Shown piece by piece: positions 19,337 through 27,821 of a stretch of 32,136 nt of DNA. Made by a program: the position numbers and the translations under genes. The stretch covers positions 1-32,136 of the forward strand of contig NPFB01000170.1 of assembly GCA_014084085.1 (NCBI GenBank), in the 5' to 3' direction. The notes under the pieces were generated by a model that was not told the DNA's origin, searched no databases, and worked only from the letters and a program-made list of their open reading frames with translations. Source of the stretch: Hondaea fermentalgiana. Taxonomy: Eukaryota; Sar; Bigyra; Thraustochytrida; Thraustochytriidae. Position 1 is the first letter of the stretch; each line of letters begins with the position of its first letter.

Positions 19337-20731
19337 ATGGCGCCCGTGCGGGGGCGTAGCAAGCACCTCGAGGCCTCGGAAGGGTCCAGGTCGAAGGGCG
19401 ACCTGCGTCGTGATGGCAAGAAGAAGACGGGCGGCCTGACGACGAACCGCACGAGCCGACGCATCGTTCAGCCCGAAGGAAAAGACGAAAAGGAGGAAAA
19501 GACGACGGACACGAGACATGAGCCGGACGGCCTGGCTGAGGGCGAAAGCAAGAACGAGCTCGATGCAGACGTCCTTGCCGAGTTGGACGCAACGCTTCCC
19601 GAACGCGCACAGGATGCAAGTAGATTAAATAGCAAGGCTGTCGCACAAGAGCTGGAACTGCGGAACGTAAAGCCGACGGGATTTCAAGGCGAAGACGTCA
19701 AAGCTTTGCAAGCGCTCTACGATGAAGAGTACGCCGAGGAGCTTGCGCGCGCGAAAGAGAGGCGAGCTCTCGTTATTTTACAAAAGCAGCAAGAAATCGA
19801 GGAGGAAAGGTTGCGACGCAAAATGGAGCGCGAGGCGGCAGAAGAACAAACCGCTCTTGAGGCCAGCCCGCGCGTTTCGTTCTGGCTTGCGGGCATCGAG
19901 GCCCGCAAGTGCCCCCGGGACGCGCAGCTGCACGATATTACGCCACCTCTTTGCAGGACCTTGTGCAAACCTTTGCAAAAGGATAATTGGCTTGTAAGTC
20001 TTGATCTATCGCACAGCGACGTGGGCGACGCTAGCGGGGTCTTGCTGGCCAAAGCACTCTGCGCAAACGCAGGAATTCAGCGCCTGGAGCTTGAGGCGTG
20101 CAACCTTGGGCCCAGGGCGCTCCGCGCGCTGGCTTCCGTGCTGGAGCAGAACAAGACGCTACGACACATGTCTTTGGAGAACAACATGCTCACCGGACCC
20201 AATGGCGACGAGCTCGAAGGTGTCGATGCCTTTGGACAAGGCTTGCAGCACAATATTACCCTTCTCATGCTCAACATGTGGCGCACAGGTCTTGGCGAGG
20301 TGGGCGGCAATGTTCTTGCATCCGGCCTCGAACAGAATAACACCTTGCTAAGTCTGGGCGTCGGCTGCAGCGGGATTAGCAGCGCCACTGAGGTGCGCAT
20401 CTCTGTGCTTCTCGACCGCAACGCTGCTCGAAAACGCGAGCTTGACCAGCAGGCTTTTCAAGAAAAGCAAAAACGAGACCGTGAAGAGGCCGAGCGCAAG
20501 GCCGAGGAAGACGCACGGCTTGCGGCCGAAGAAGAAGAACGTTGGCTCGAGCGTCGCAAAGTTGAGCGAGCTACGGCGCGTGCCGAGAAAAAGCTTGAGG
20601 AGCAGCGACGTATTGAGGAAGAGAAACGTCGTTTGGAGGAGGAGCGTCTCGCCGCCGAAGAGGCGGAGCGTCTGCGTCTTGAGGCCAAGAAGAAGAAAAA
20701 GGGCAAGAAGGGCAAAAAGAAGAAAAAGTAA
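19337..20731 (+). CDS. leucine-rich repeat protein with flanking coiled coils
   Basis: A 464-residue protein of unknown role, starting at a CACCATGG context. Residues 1-75 are Lys/Arg/Glu-rich. Residues about 95-125 (ELELRNVKPTGFQGEDVKALQ) resemble a SAP-like helical motif, and a charged coiled coil follows (about 130-175). Four or five ribonuclease-inhibitor-type leucine-rich repeats span about 215-350 (SLDLSHSDVGDASGVLLAKAL, RLELEACNLGPRALRALASVL, HMSLENNMLTG). The last ~100 residues are a long Arg/Glu coiled coil ending in Lys/Gly tracts. RI-type repeats plus coiled coils occur in axonemal and scaffold proteins, but no specific assignment can be made. The frame is open upstream without an ATG. 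Its stop codon borders a 30-bp minisatellite. Confidence 0.88.
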   Translation: MAPVRGRSKHLEASEGSRSKGDLRRDGKKKTGGLTTNRTSRRIVQPEGKDEKEEKTTDTRHEPDGLAEGESKNELDADVLAELDATLPERAQDASRLNSKAVAQELELRNVKPTGFQGEDVKALQALYDEEYAEELARAKERRALVILQKQQEIEEERLRRKMEREAAEEQTALEASPRVSFWLAGIEARKCPRDAQLHDITPPLCRTLCKPLQKDNWLVSLDLSHSDVGDASGVLLAKALCANAGIQRLELEACNLGPRALRALASVLEQNKTLRHMSLENNMLTGPNGDELEGVDAFGQGLQHNITLLMLNMWRTGLGEVGGNVLASGLEQNNTLLSLGVGCSGISSATEVRISVLLDRNAARKRELDQQAFQEKQKRDREEAERKAEEDARLAAEEEERWLERRKVERATARAEKKLEEQRRIEEEKRRLEEERLAAEEAERLRLEAKKKKKGKKGKKKKK

Positions 20732-20910
20732 ATGAGGCGACCTGCCTTGGTTTTCGCGTAATTGACGCAGTCTGCCTTGGTTTTCGCGTAATTGACGCGG
20801 TCTGTCTGGGTTCTCGCGTAATTGACGCAATTTGCTTTGCATTCCGCGTAAATGTCGCGACCTGACTTGATGCTCGCGTAAATGACGCAACCTGCCTTGG
20901 TTCCCGCTTT
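20731..20910. repeat. 30-bp minisatellite, six copies
   Basis: Six head-to-tail units of exactly 30 bases starting at the last base of the leucine-rich-repeat stop codon. Consensus halves are AATTGACGCAACCTG (roughly) and CCTTGGTTTTCGCGTA. Copies 1-3 are the most alike; copies 4-6 have diverged. Each junction contains GCGTAATTGACGC, an imperfect palindrome with GCGT/ACGC arms. No spacers are present, so this is not a CRISPR array. On the minus strand all units lie in an open frame with a 10-residue periodicity, a by-product of a repeat length divisible by three. Confidence 0.97.
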
Positions 20911-21029
20911 CTCTCCCTCTGTGTGTTTGTCTCTGTAATTCATTTTTTCACCCCTTTCGAAACCTTTTTCAGGCAATTTTGTAGAAGAGTTTCGAGGTAG
21001 CAATTTCGTATTATTCTATCATTTCTACT

Positions 21030-22724
21030 CTAGTTGGGGCGCTCGCCCACACCGCCAGCGTGGTCGAAAACGGCCTGCAAAACCTTGGTCGCGAGCTCGT
21101 CGGCAGCAGCAGAAGTGTCTGCCTCGGCGTAGACACGTACAGCATCCTCTGTGCCAGAAGGGCGCGCAAATGCGCGTCCTGACTTGTACTGGGCCACAAG
21201 CGAGTCGATGGCGTCTTGCAAGGATGCCGGCTCGAGCACGCGGGACTCGTCGTCGCTGGTCTTGATGGCTGTGCGATCTGCGACCTGGCACTTGAGCTGA
21301 CGCGAGGGAAGATCCGTGTAGAATCCATCCCAATCATCGAGCGACATGGAGTCGGCGCGAAGAATGGCCTCCACGGCCAAGAGGTCGGCCATGGCGTCAC
21401 CTGTCGCCTGGTTGATGAGTTGTTCGAGGGCGAGAAGCGTCTCGACTGCAGCAGAGGCGGTCGCATCGTCCTCGAGTCCAGGTGCGGCCTCGCGCAGTCG
21501 CGAAATGAACTCACGCCCGAACAACACTGTGCCATGACCATTTGCTTCAAAGTACACGCCTACGTCGTACTCGACAGCCTTGTGGTGCAAATGCTTGACA
21601 CCGGTCTTGGTGCGTGGGGCATCGACTTTGAGCTTTTTGGTAATGTACTCGGTGGAAGCCCCGTTGGCATAGGCGGTCTGAATGCAGCCCACCTTGACGC
21701 CAGATGTCAGTGCGTCCGGCAAGGCTGCCATTTGCATTTGGATAAAGTACGTGTAGAGGCAGGCAATCTTGTCACCGTCAAAGAGGTTCAGGCTGTCGGA
21801 CTCGCCCATGGCGCGATAGTAGACGATGCGGTCGGCATCGCCATCAAAACTGCAGCAGCGCACGCCGCGCTCGTCGGGCAGATTGGGCACTTGTTCGGGG
21901 AAGAGCAGCTTCTTTTGCACATGCTCGGCACCGACTCCGTTGTTGAGCTTGTCGGCCTCCTCTTGGGCCTTGGCGGCCTCGCCGGTGGGCACGTTGCGGA
22001 TCTCCGCTTTCGGGCGGACCTCGTTGTCGAGCGAAGCGAGCAGCGCTTCGAAGCAGGGGCCGCCGACACCAAAGGCGGCGTCAACAACGAGTTGGGGAGC
22101 GGGGGAGGGTTTGGCCGTTCGCACGAGCGTAGCAAATGCGCGGCCGAGCTTGGTCCGGTAACCCTCTACAGAAGCGAGTTCGGCCTCCTCGGGCATGTTG
22201 CTCGAGCGCACGCAGTGATGGAGAATTGGGGTCGTTACTACACCAATGCGCTCCGCAGCGCCGCCGACGCTTTCGATGCCCTGAGCCGCAAGGTCTGCGA
22301 GGCGAGGGCTGTGCGTGCGGGTGTCCCAGCCGACAAAGACGTGAATGTCACTGGGGGTCTTTGCAGCGAGATCCACGCCAATTTCATTGCAGATGCGCTC
22401 CAAAACGTCGGCGACCTTGTCCTCCTGAGCGTTGCAGAGATCCGTGGCAAAGGATTCCCAGCTTTGGCTGAGCATGCCGCCGTCTGGGTCCACAAGCTTG
22501 ACGCCATTGTCGCGGTGCGGGTTGTGCGAGGCGGTGACCATGAGTCCTACATTGGCTCTTGTACTCAGGGCCCGCACCCACGACAGCATGCCTACGCGCA
22601 CAAAGACGGCATCCAAGACTTCGGCCGCCTCGCGAAAGCCTGCGGTGCCGTACCGGTACACGGCGCCCTGCGCGCGCGGGTGTGCCGCGGCCAGCTTGGT
22701 CACCGCTTCCTTCATGCTGCTCAT
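21030..22724 (-). CDS. PGM3: phosphoacetylglucosamine mutase
   Basis: Interconverts GlcNAc-6-phosphate and GlcNAc-1-phosphate on the way to UDP-GlcNAc, used for N-glycans, GPI anchors and wall polymers; cytosolic. The frame has 564 residues, against ~540 for the human enzyme. Marks of the alpha-D-phosphohexomutase family are YRYGTAGFR near the N-terminus, the phosphoserine loop TASHNP (64-69; Ser66) followed by DNGVKLVDPDGGM, the Mg-binding loop DGDAD (294-298), and the phosphate-binding RPSGTED (521-527). The Asn-Gly-Val form after the serine loop is typical of PGM3 rather than phosphoglucomutase. The ATG at 22724 has A at -3; a second ATG nine bases on is possible. It converges on the leucine-rich-repeat gene with 298 bases between. 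Confidence 0.96.
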   Translation of the reverse strand: MSSMKEAVTKLAAAHPRAQGAVYRYGTAGFREAAEVLDAVFVRVGMLSWVRALSTRANVGLMVTASHNPHRDNGVKLVDPDGGMLSQSWESFATDLCNAQEDKVADVLERICNEIGVDLAAKTPSDIHVFVGWDTRTHSPRLADLAAQGIESVGGAAERIGVVTTPILHHCVRSSNMPEEAELASVEGYRTKLGRAFATLVRTAKPSPAPQLVVDAAFGVGGPCFEALLASLDNEVRPKAEIRNVPTGEAAKAQEEADKLNNGVGAEHVQKKLLFPEQVPNLPDERGVRCCSFDGDADRIVYYRAMGESDSLNLFDGDKIACLYTYFIQMQMAALPDALTSGVKVGCIQTAYANGASTEYITKKLKVDAPRTKTGVKHLHHKAVEYDVGVYFEANGHGTVLFGREFISRLREAAPGLEDDATASAAVETLLALEQLINQATGDAMADLLAVEAILRADSMSLDDWDGFYTDLPSRQLKCQVADRTAIKTSDDESRVLEPASLQDAIDSLVAQYKSGRAFARPSGTEDAVRVYAEADTSAAADELATKVLQAVFDHAGGVGERPN

Positions 22725-23710
22725 GGTCCTGGTCTCGCGCGTCGCTTCCGGTCTGCTCGCTCTCTCGCTCGCTCTCTCGCTCACTTCGTGCAAGACTTTC
22801 TCGCGCGCGCCAGCCGATCGACCGTCAACTCTCTTGCCGCGTCGGCTCCGCTCCGCGTGTCCAGGATTTGCTTTGCTCTGTGCTTTGCACAGGTGGCGCT
22901 CGGCGACCTGTCAGGTGTAGTAATAGTGGAAGCTGGCACAGTCCAGTTCGACGCACGTACGTCTTGCACATGAATGGGTGCGTCGATGAGCGAGGGAGGG
23001 AGGGCGGGAATGCACGCGCACAGCTTATGATGTCCTTGACGTGGGTGGGCGAAATCACCGAGACTCTCGCGCATTCTCCACTTAAGAGGGAAGGCTAGGC
23101 AAGCAGCAGCAGGCTGCCAGGAAAGTCCAGTGACACGGGTCAAAAACGAGCGTGAGAACGTTTTTCGTGATTGTGTTTAGCGCGTCGCATCTTGTGTAAG
23201 CAACGCTGGAGCAGCACAATGATTGCAAGAGAAGATTGTATACCTGTTGTGCTAGGCCTAGAGCTCTGTTGTAGAAAAGCCGTCTTCAACAATGATGATG
23301 CATTGTGCAATCCTTTTCGATCTTGTAGTTTGCGATGGCAATGGTGGCAAATGTCAGGATCTGCAAACGTTGAAGTTGATGTCGAAACAACCAGCCATGA
23401 CGAGGAAGCAAGGATCATGGCATAATGCTACAGTAGTATGACAACGAAAAAGGACATTGTGCTCTTTTTCGTTACATCAGAACGAGTGTAGTTGTTGCAT
23501 CAAAGAGTTCTTTTGACGAGATAAACTTCTATGAGGTCAAGAGGATTGGACTTGTTTCTCGTCCTTCATTTGACGTCTCATCCGGTTGTTCAAAAAGCCA
23601 TTTGCGTCACGATGAAATCAAGCTAAAGAACGCAGTAGTTTGCTTTTGGCTCATAGCAACGAGCAAAGCGAGAACTAAAGCTGTTTACATTTGGAGATAC
23701 CTGTCGATAC

Positions 23711-24108
23711 ATGAGGCGAGCTGCAATACCTTGGATGCTTTTCTCGCGGCAAAAAGAAATTGCTGCATCCGTGACAGCTGGCCTCAGAACAAGAAAAGAT
23801 TTGGTGAATGGATTTGGGCAGACGATTTTAGCTGGTGGTCCACTGCCCATCGCTTCATCTAGCTGGCAGCAAGCACGAGGAAATGTATGCTTAGATACCA
23901 AGGCAATCGAGGGTTCGCACGGACTTGCTGCGGAGTAGCTGGAGATCATCGGAAACTTTGTCCAGCACGGGGACGCTCTGCAAGATGTTACAGAGGATTT
24001 CACGCAGTTTGCGCTGAGGGCCTGGTCAGCTTTGGACTCGCTTGGCCGGCGCGCACAAGCACAGGGACGGCAAAAAAAAAATAAAGCGCGAATTTCCTTG
24101 GGGACGTG
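23711..24108 (+). pseudogene. possible decayed coding sequence
   Basis: A plus-strand frame starting at 23711 is protein-like (KEIAASVTAGLRTRKDLVNG, then DTKAIEGSHGLAAE), meets a TAG at 23936-23938 and continues in the same frame with LEIIGNFVQHGDALQDVTED and FTQFALRAWSALDSLGRRAQ up to an A10 tract. The amphipathic helical character on both sides of the stop suggests one former coding sequence with a nonsense change. No family is recognised. A chance open frame, or a real intron over the stop, cannot be excluded. Confidence 0.25.
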
Positions 24109-24910
24109 TCGACAGCATTTGGGAATGTTGGGGCATTTGTCCAGTACGAGGACGGATTTCCGAGTTTTCCGAGCGCGTAGCCTTGTAGGATAGGGGCTCC
24201 CACGGTTTGTTCTGGCTGGCCAAAAGTCTGGGGCAAGCTCGGCCTTGTCCACCACCAACGTTTGGCTAGTACTTACCAACAAACTAAAAGAAAGGCTTTT
24301 GTCAAGGCAGACTGGTCGGGAAAAAGATCAGAGGATGTCGGGAGTTTGTGAAATAGGGTCTAGCACGAGGACGGTGCGCAAGAAGTGAGATGTACCATTT
24401 GCCAAAAGCTTGAGGACGCGTCGCGAGGTGTGAGACAGACTATGGTAGAAGCTCACGCGCGAGAAGTTAGGTGTGAGGCAGAATACAACTCGATTTGGCC
24501 GAAAGTCGGAGTCAGGTTCGGCATAATTCTTACACCTCATGGCCACCCGTCCATACCAAAACCAAGCCAGTTTTCACTGGCCGCTGCCAAAGGTATCCGC
24601 TGCCGTCCGCACGTCCTCACGTCCGCAGATCCGTCCGTCAGAAATGCAAAAACCGTCGTCATCCCGGCAACGCTATCCGTCCCGGCCGGTCTCGGTCAAT
24701 CTGGAAGCTGAGCAAAGTTCTCTCCGCCACGCGCACACCGACGAAGCACCGGGCGCACACACGAGCGACGATCATGCGCGTGGGGACCCATCCCGCTTTC
24801 TCCCTGCGACTGCCCGCGACTGCGACGGGGTCGAAAAGGATCTCGCCCGCTCTTGTCGCGGCGTGTCGACTGCGTCGTGGGGCCGCGCCCGCAGCCCAGT
24901 CCGTCGCCGG

Positions 24911-24945
24911 GTCGCGTCGCGTCGCGTCGCGTCGCGTCGCGTCGC
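24911..24945. repeat. GTCGC pentanucleotide microsatellite
   Basis: Seven perfect tandem GTCGC units in noncoding GC-rich sequence. Confidence 0.92.
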
Positions 24946-25796
24946 CTGGCTGGCCGCGTGGTTGCTTGCCTTTGGTCTGGGTGTGATTGCGATGTCAACT
25001 TATTTGGCTGGCCGTAAAAATTCGACCTGGCAGCTGTAGCGGCAGCAACTGCAGCTGCACGGGCGGGCCGCATCGCGCGGGCGTTTGGCCGATCGAATGA
25101 TCAATCGCCGTGGTCGATGGACGATGAATCGATGGATCTTTCAACTAGCCGTCGTCGCCGTGGCCGCATCGCGTCGCGCGTCCGGCCCGCGGAGCGAAGA
25201 TTGGCTGGTCGGCGAGCCAAGGGCGAGTCGAGGTCGTAGGTATCCGTCGACCGATCTCATAGGCGGCGGCCACCTGCACTGCACTCACTGGCTGGGGAGC
25301 GCGGGGTTGACGGTGAGGGGCGGGAGGCTGGCTGCTCCACGATGTGCGAGAAGTCGGTGGGAGGCTGTGGGGAGCTGTGTAAAGGCGGCTACGAGCGCCT
25401 GCACGTGGTCGCCGAGTAAGGAGCGGCGCGGTATCTGCCCCACACACTGTGGCGGGGAGCGGTGTCGGCGACTGTGGGAGCGGAGCGCCCCACAGCACTC
25501 TCCCATATCTTGTCTGGCTGCGCTGCGACCGGGCCTCGGAGGCGCGTCGGGGCGAGCGAGCGCGGGACCACGTGCACGGGAATCGCAGCCGCCAGGGCAA
25601 GGAGAGTGATTGCTTGCCTTACCATGGTCGATGGATGGGATTGAATGAGTGGCGGAGTGGCGGTCCGATCGGCCAATCGATTGACTTGCTTTCAGTGCCT
25701 GTCGCCGCCGCCGACTTGCTGCGACTCGCGAGACCCTGCCCAACGGCGGCGAGCGCGCGATCGGTTTGCCAGCACAGATGCAGCAGCTGGAGGTAT

Positions 25797-25823
25797 AGCA
25801 GGCAGACAGGCAGACAGGCAGAC
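25797..25823. repeat. GGCAGACA octanucleotide repeat
   Basis: Three tandem GGCAGACA units with partial flanks. Noncoding. Confidence 0.85.
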
Positions 25824-26547
25824 GACTTGGACCAACCGACAGCCAGCAATGATCGACCGCCTGATCAACCGACGGAGACCAGGCTGACGGCCTCACTCTA
25901 ATGCGGACTGGCCGACCCGGCAGCCAAGCAGCTAAGCAGCCGATCGAACAAGCAGGCAATCAACCTACCGACCTTGCCAGCGAGGTATAGCGATTAACGA
26001 CGAAAGCGGCGACGCGCCGTGCTGTGTTGTGCCACAGTGCGCTCTTCTCGCCCCGCGCCACAGTCACCACACGTGGGCGTCCGTCGGCTTTCTGTGTTGA
26101 GGCTACAATCCTTGGCGCGGAAACCATTCTGCTTCGCGCTGCACTTTCCTACGGCGCCTCCGATTCTTCCCCATATTTACAGTCGGCCTCTGCCAGAGTC
26201 GGTCGGGGCGTGACAGCTCGGTGTGGAGACGCCGCGAGATGATTTCTTCACCGCCTCCACCGCTGTGTAGCTGAAGGGAATGTAGTCGTATCAAATTTCT
26301 CCTTCCGTCTGCGAATACGCCGCAGTCGTACTCCTACACCACCACTGTTACCCGCTGCGACGGCTTGGTTCTTGCACAGCACGGTGACAAGCGGCGAGAC
26401 TGAAGCGAACCAGCGACCACGAGCAGCCAGGACCCGCGCGGGCGAGTGAGAGCAATAACAGTGCGAGTGCGCCTCGCAGCCCGCTGCAGCTGCGCTGGCT
26501 TGCAGCGGCCCTCGCCATCCGCTGCGCCTCCTTGCTTGCCAACCACC

Positions 26548-27012
26548 ATGGCCAGCCACCGCCCAACCATCTACTTGCTCTTTCTTGCTTTTGCCCTGGC
26601 CGCGATGCACTGCCTGCATGCAGGCATGGACGCCTCAACAGGCGACTCGAACATGGTCATCGTCTCTCGTCGTCTTGACAAGCTCATCGCAACGAGATCA
26701 TCTCGATCCCATCTCACCCCACCCCATTCCATCTCATCTCGCAAGGGCGACTGCGAAGCCGCCGGGAGCGAGGCGGCGCTGCTTCCCAAACCGCACCTCG
26801 GCCTCGCTCGCCCTGCGTCGTGCGTCCCTTCACTCCATCGCTGGCGATCCTCCCCCGGATGGAGTCGCCGCCGATCTTCGCGCACAGCACGGTCTCCCGA
26901 TGGCCCGGGGCCCTGGCGCCGCGCCTCCGCCGCAAAGCCGACGCGCAGCGGCTCCACAGCCGCCCCCACACGGTGCGAGGCAACGCAATGCAAGGCCGTC
27001 CGTCGCTGCTGA
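26548..27012 (+). CDS. possible small secreted protein (weak)
   Basis: An ATG in the context ACCACCATGG opens a 154-codon frame whose first ~25 residues (MASHRPTIYLLFLAFALAAM and the following CLHAG) form a good secretory signal peptide. The rest is Arg/Ser/Pro-rich, resembles no family and lies in sequence where overlapping frames on both strands are also open. A short exon carrying a signal peptide, or chance, are both possible. Confidence 0.2.
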   Translation: MASHRPTIYLLFLAFALAAMHCLHAGMDASTGDSNMVIVSRRLDKLIATRSSRSHLTPPHSISSRKGDCEAAGSEAALLPKPHLGLARPASCVPSLHRWRSSPGWSRRRSSRTARSPDGPGPWRRASAAKPTRSGSTAAPTRCEATQCKAVRRC

Positions 27013-27821
27013 CAACCTGTTTAGCCACAGCGACGGGGGCACTCGCAGCATCACATCTACCTGGCTGGCTGGCTGGCGCCCTCCGCCTCCGCGCGCCGAC
27101 GGCGACTTTCTCTCCGAACCCTGCCAGATGGGGTCTCGCCGCTTCCCGGCGCGTCGGGGGTTCCCCCCCTGGCCCGGCCGAGGCAGGCAGGCAGGCCCAC
27201 CGGCCCCGCGGCGCGCGTCAGGGATCAGCAAACTCGCAACGCGCGGAGTCTCGCGGAGCCCGAGGTCTCGCCGCGCAGCCTGGAACAGGAGAACGCAGAG
27301 AGAACGTTCTGTAGTGTTCCGGAAGCGTTCCAACCGCGGGTCGTTGCCGTGACAGACAAGACAGACCGCGATCACAACACACGACACAACTCTCGCGCCC
27401 GCGACAGAGACGCAGACGCACGCGCGCGCGAACGCGGACAGACGCCGCGGCGGCGCGGAGAGAGAGAGAGAGCGCGCGCGCGCGAGCGGAGAAGCGCGCG
27501 TGCCGAGAAGCGCGCGGGAGAAGAGCGCGCGCGGATCGGGAGAGAGGCCGTTTTGAAATCTTCTGAGAAGAAGGAGGACTGTACACGACCCGCGCCACGC
27601 GGACGCGCTCGCGGACGCGCTCCTGCGCGGGCACGAGGGCGCGCACGCGGAAGGGAGAGGCACGCGGGCGAGCGCAGGGCGCGGGCGGCCCGGCGGCGGC
27701 CTTGCTCCCGACCCCCGTGGCGCCGATCGCGCGCTGCGAGGCGGCATCTGCCCGAGGCCTGGTCACCTCCTTCCTTCCCTTCGGGAAAGGGAGCACGACG
27801 AGATTGCGACGGGCGAGAAGA

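Larger units (their letters stand above)
22725..27821. other. 5-kb intergenic region with ORF relics and simple repeats
   Basis: No intact conserved gene is seen. The left third (to about 24.5 kb) is less GC-rich and carries an ORF relic (23711-24108), three diverged copies of a short coding-like motif and a TAGGCCTA at 23253-23260. The right part is GC-rich with GATCAATCG-type motifs, a GTCGC run (24911-24945), a GGCAGACA run (25797-25823) and an alternating GA/GC tract (about 27459-27486). Overlapping Arg/Pro/Ser-rich frames on both strands look like composition artefacts. Promoters for the flanking PGM3 and CHAT-receptor genes must lie at its two ends. Confidence 0.55.

Noticed and set aside
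20731..20910. CRISPR-like array
   Set aside because: Units are contiguous with no variable spacers, and the context is eukaryotic.
20458..21003. Minus-strand frame with 10-residue peptide repeats
   Set aside because: The periodicity follows from a 30-bp DNA minisatellite, since 30 is divisible by three; part of the frame is antisense to the leucine-rich-repeat gene, and there is no convincing start or domain.
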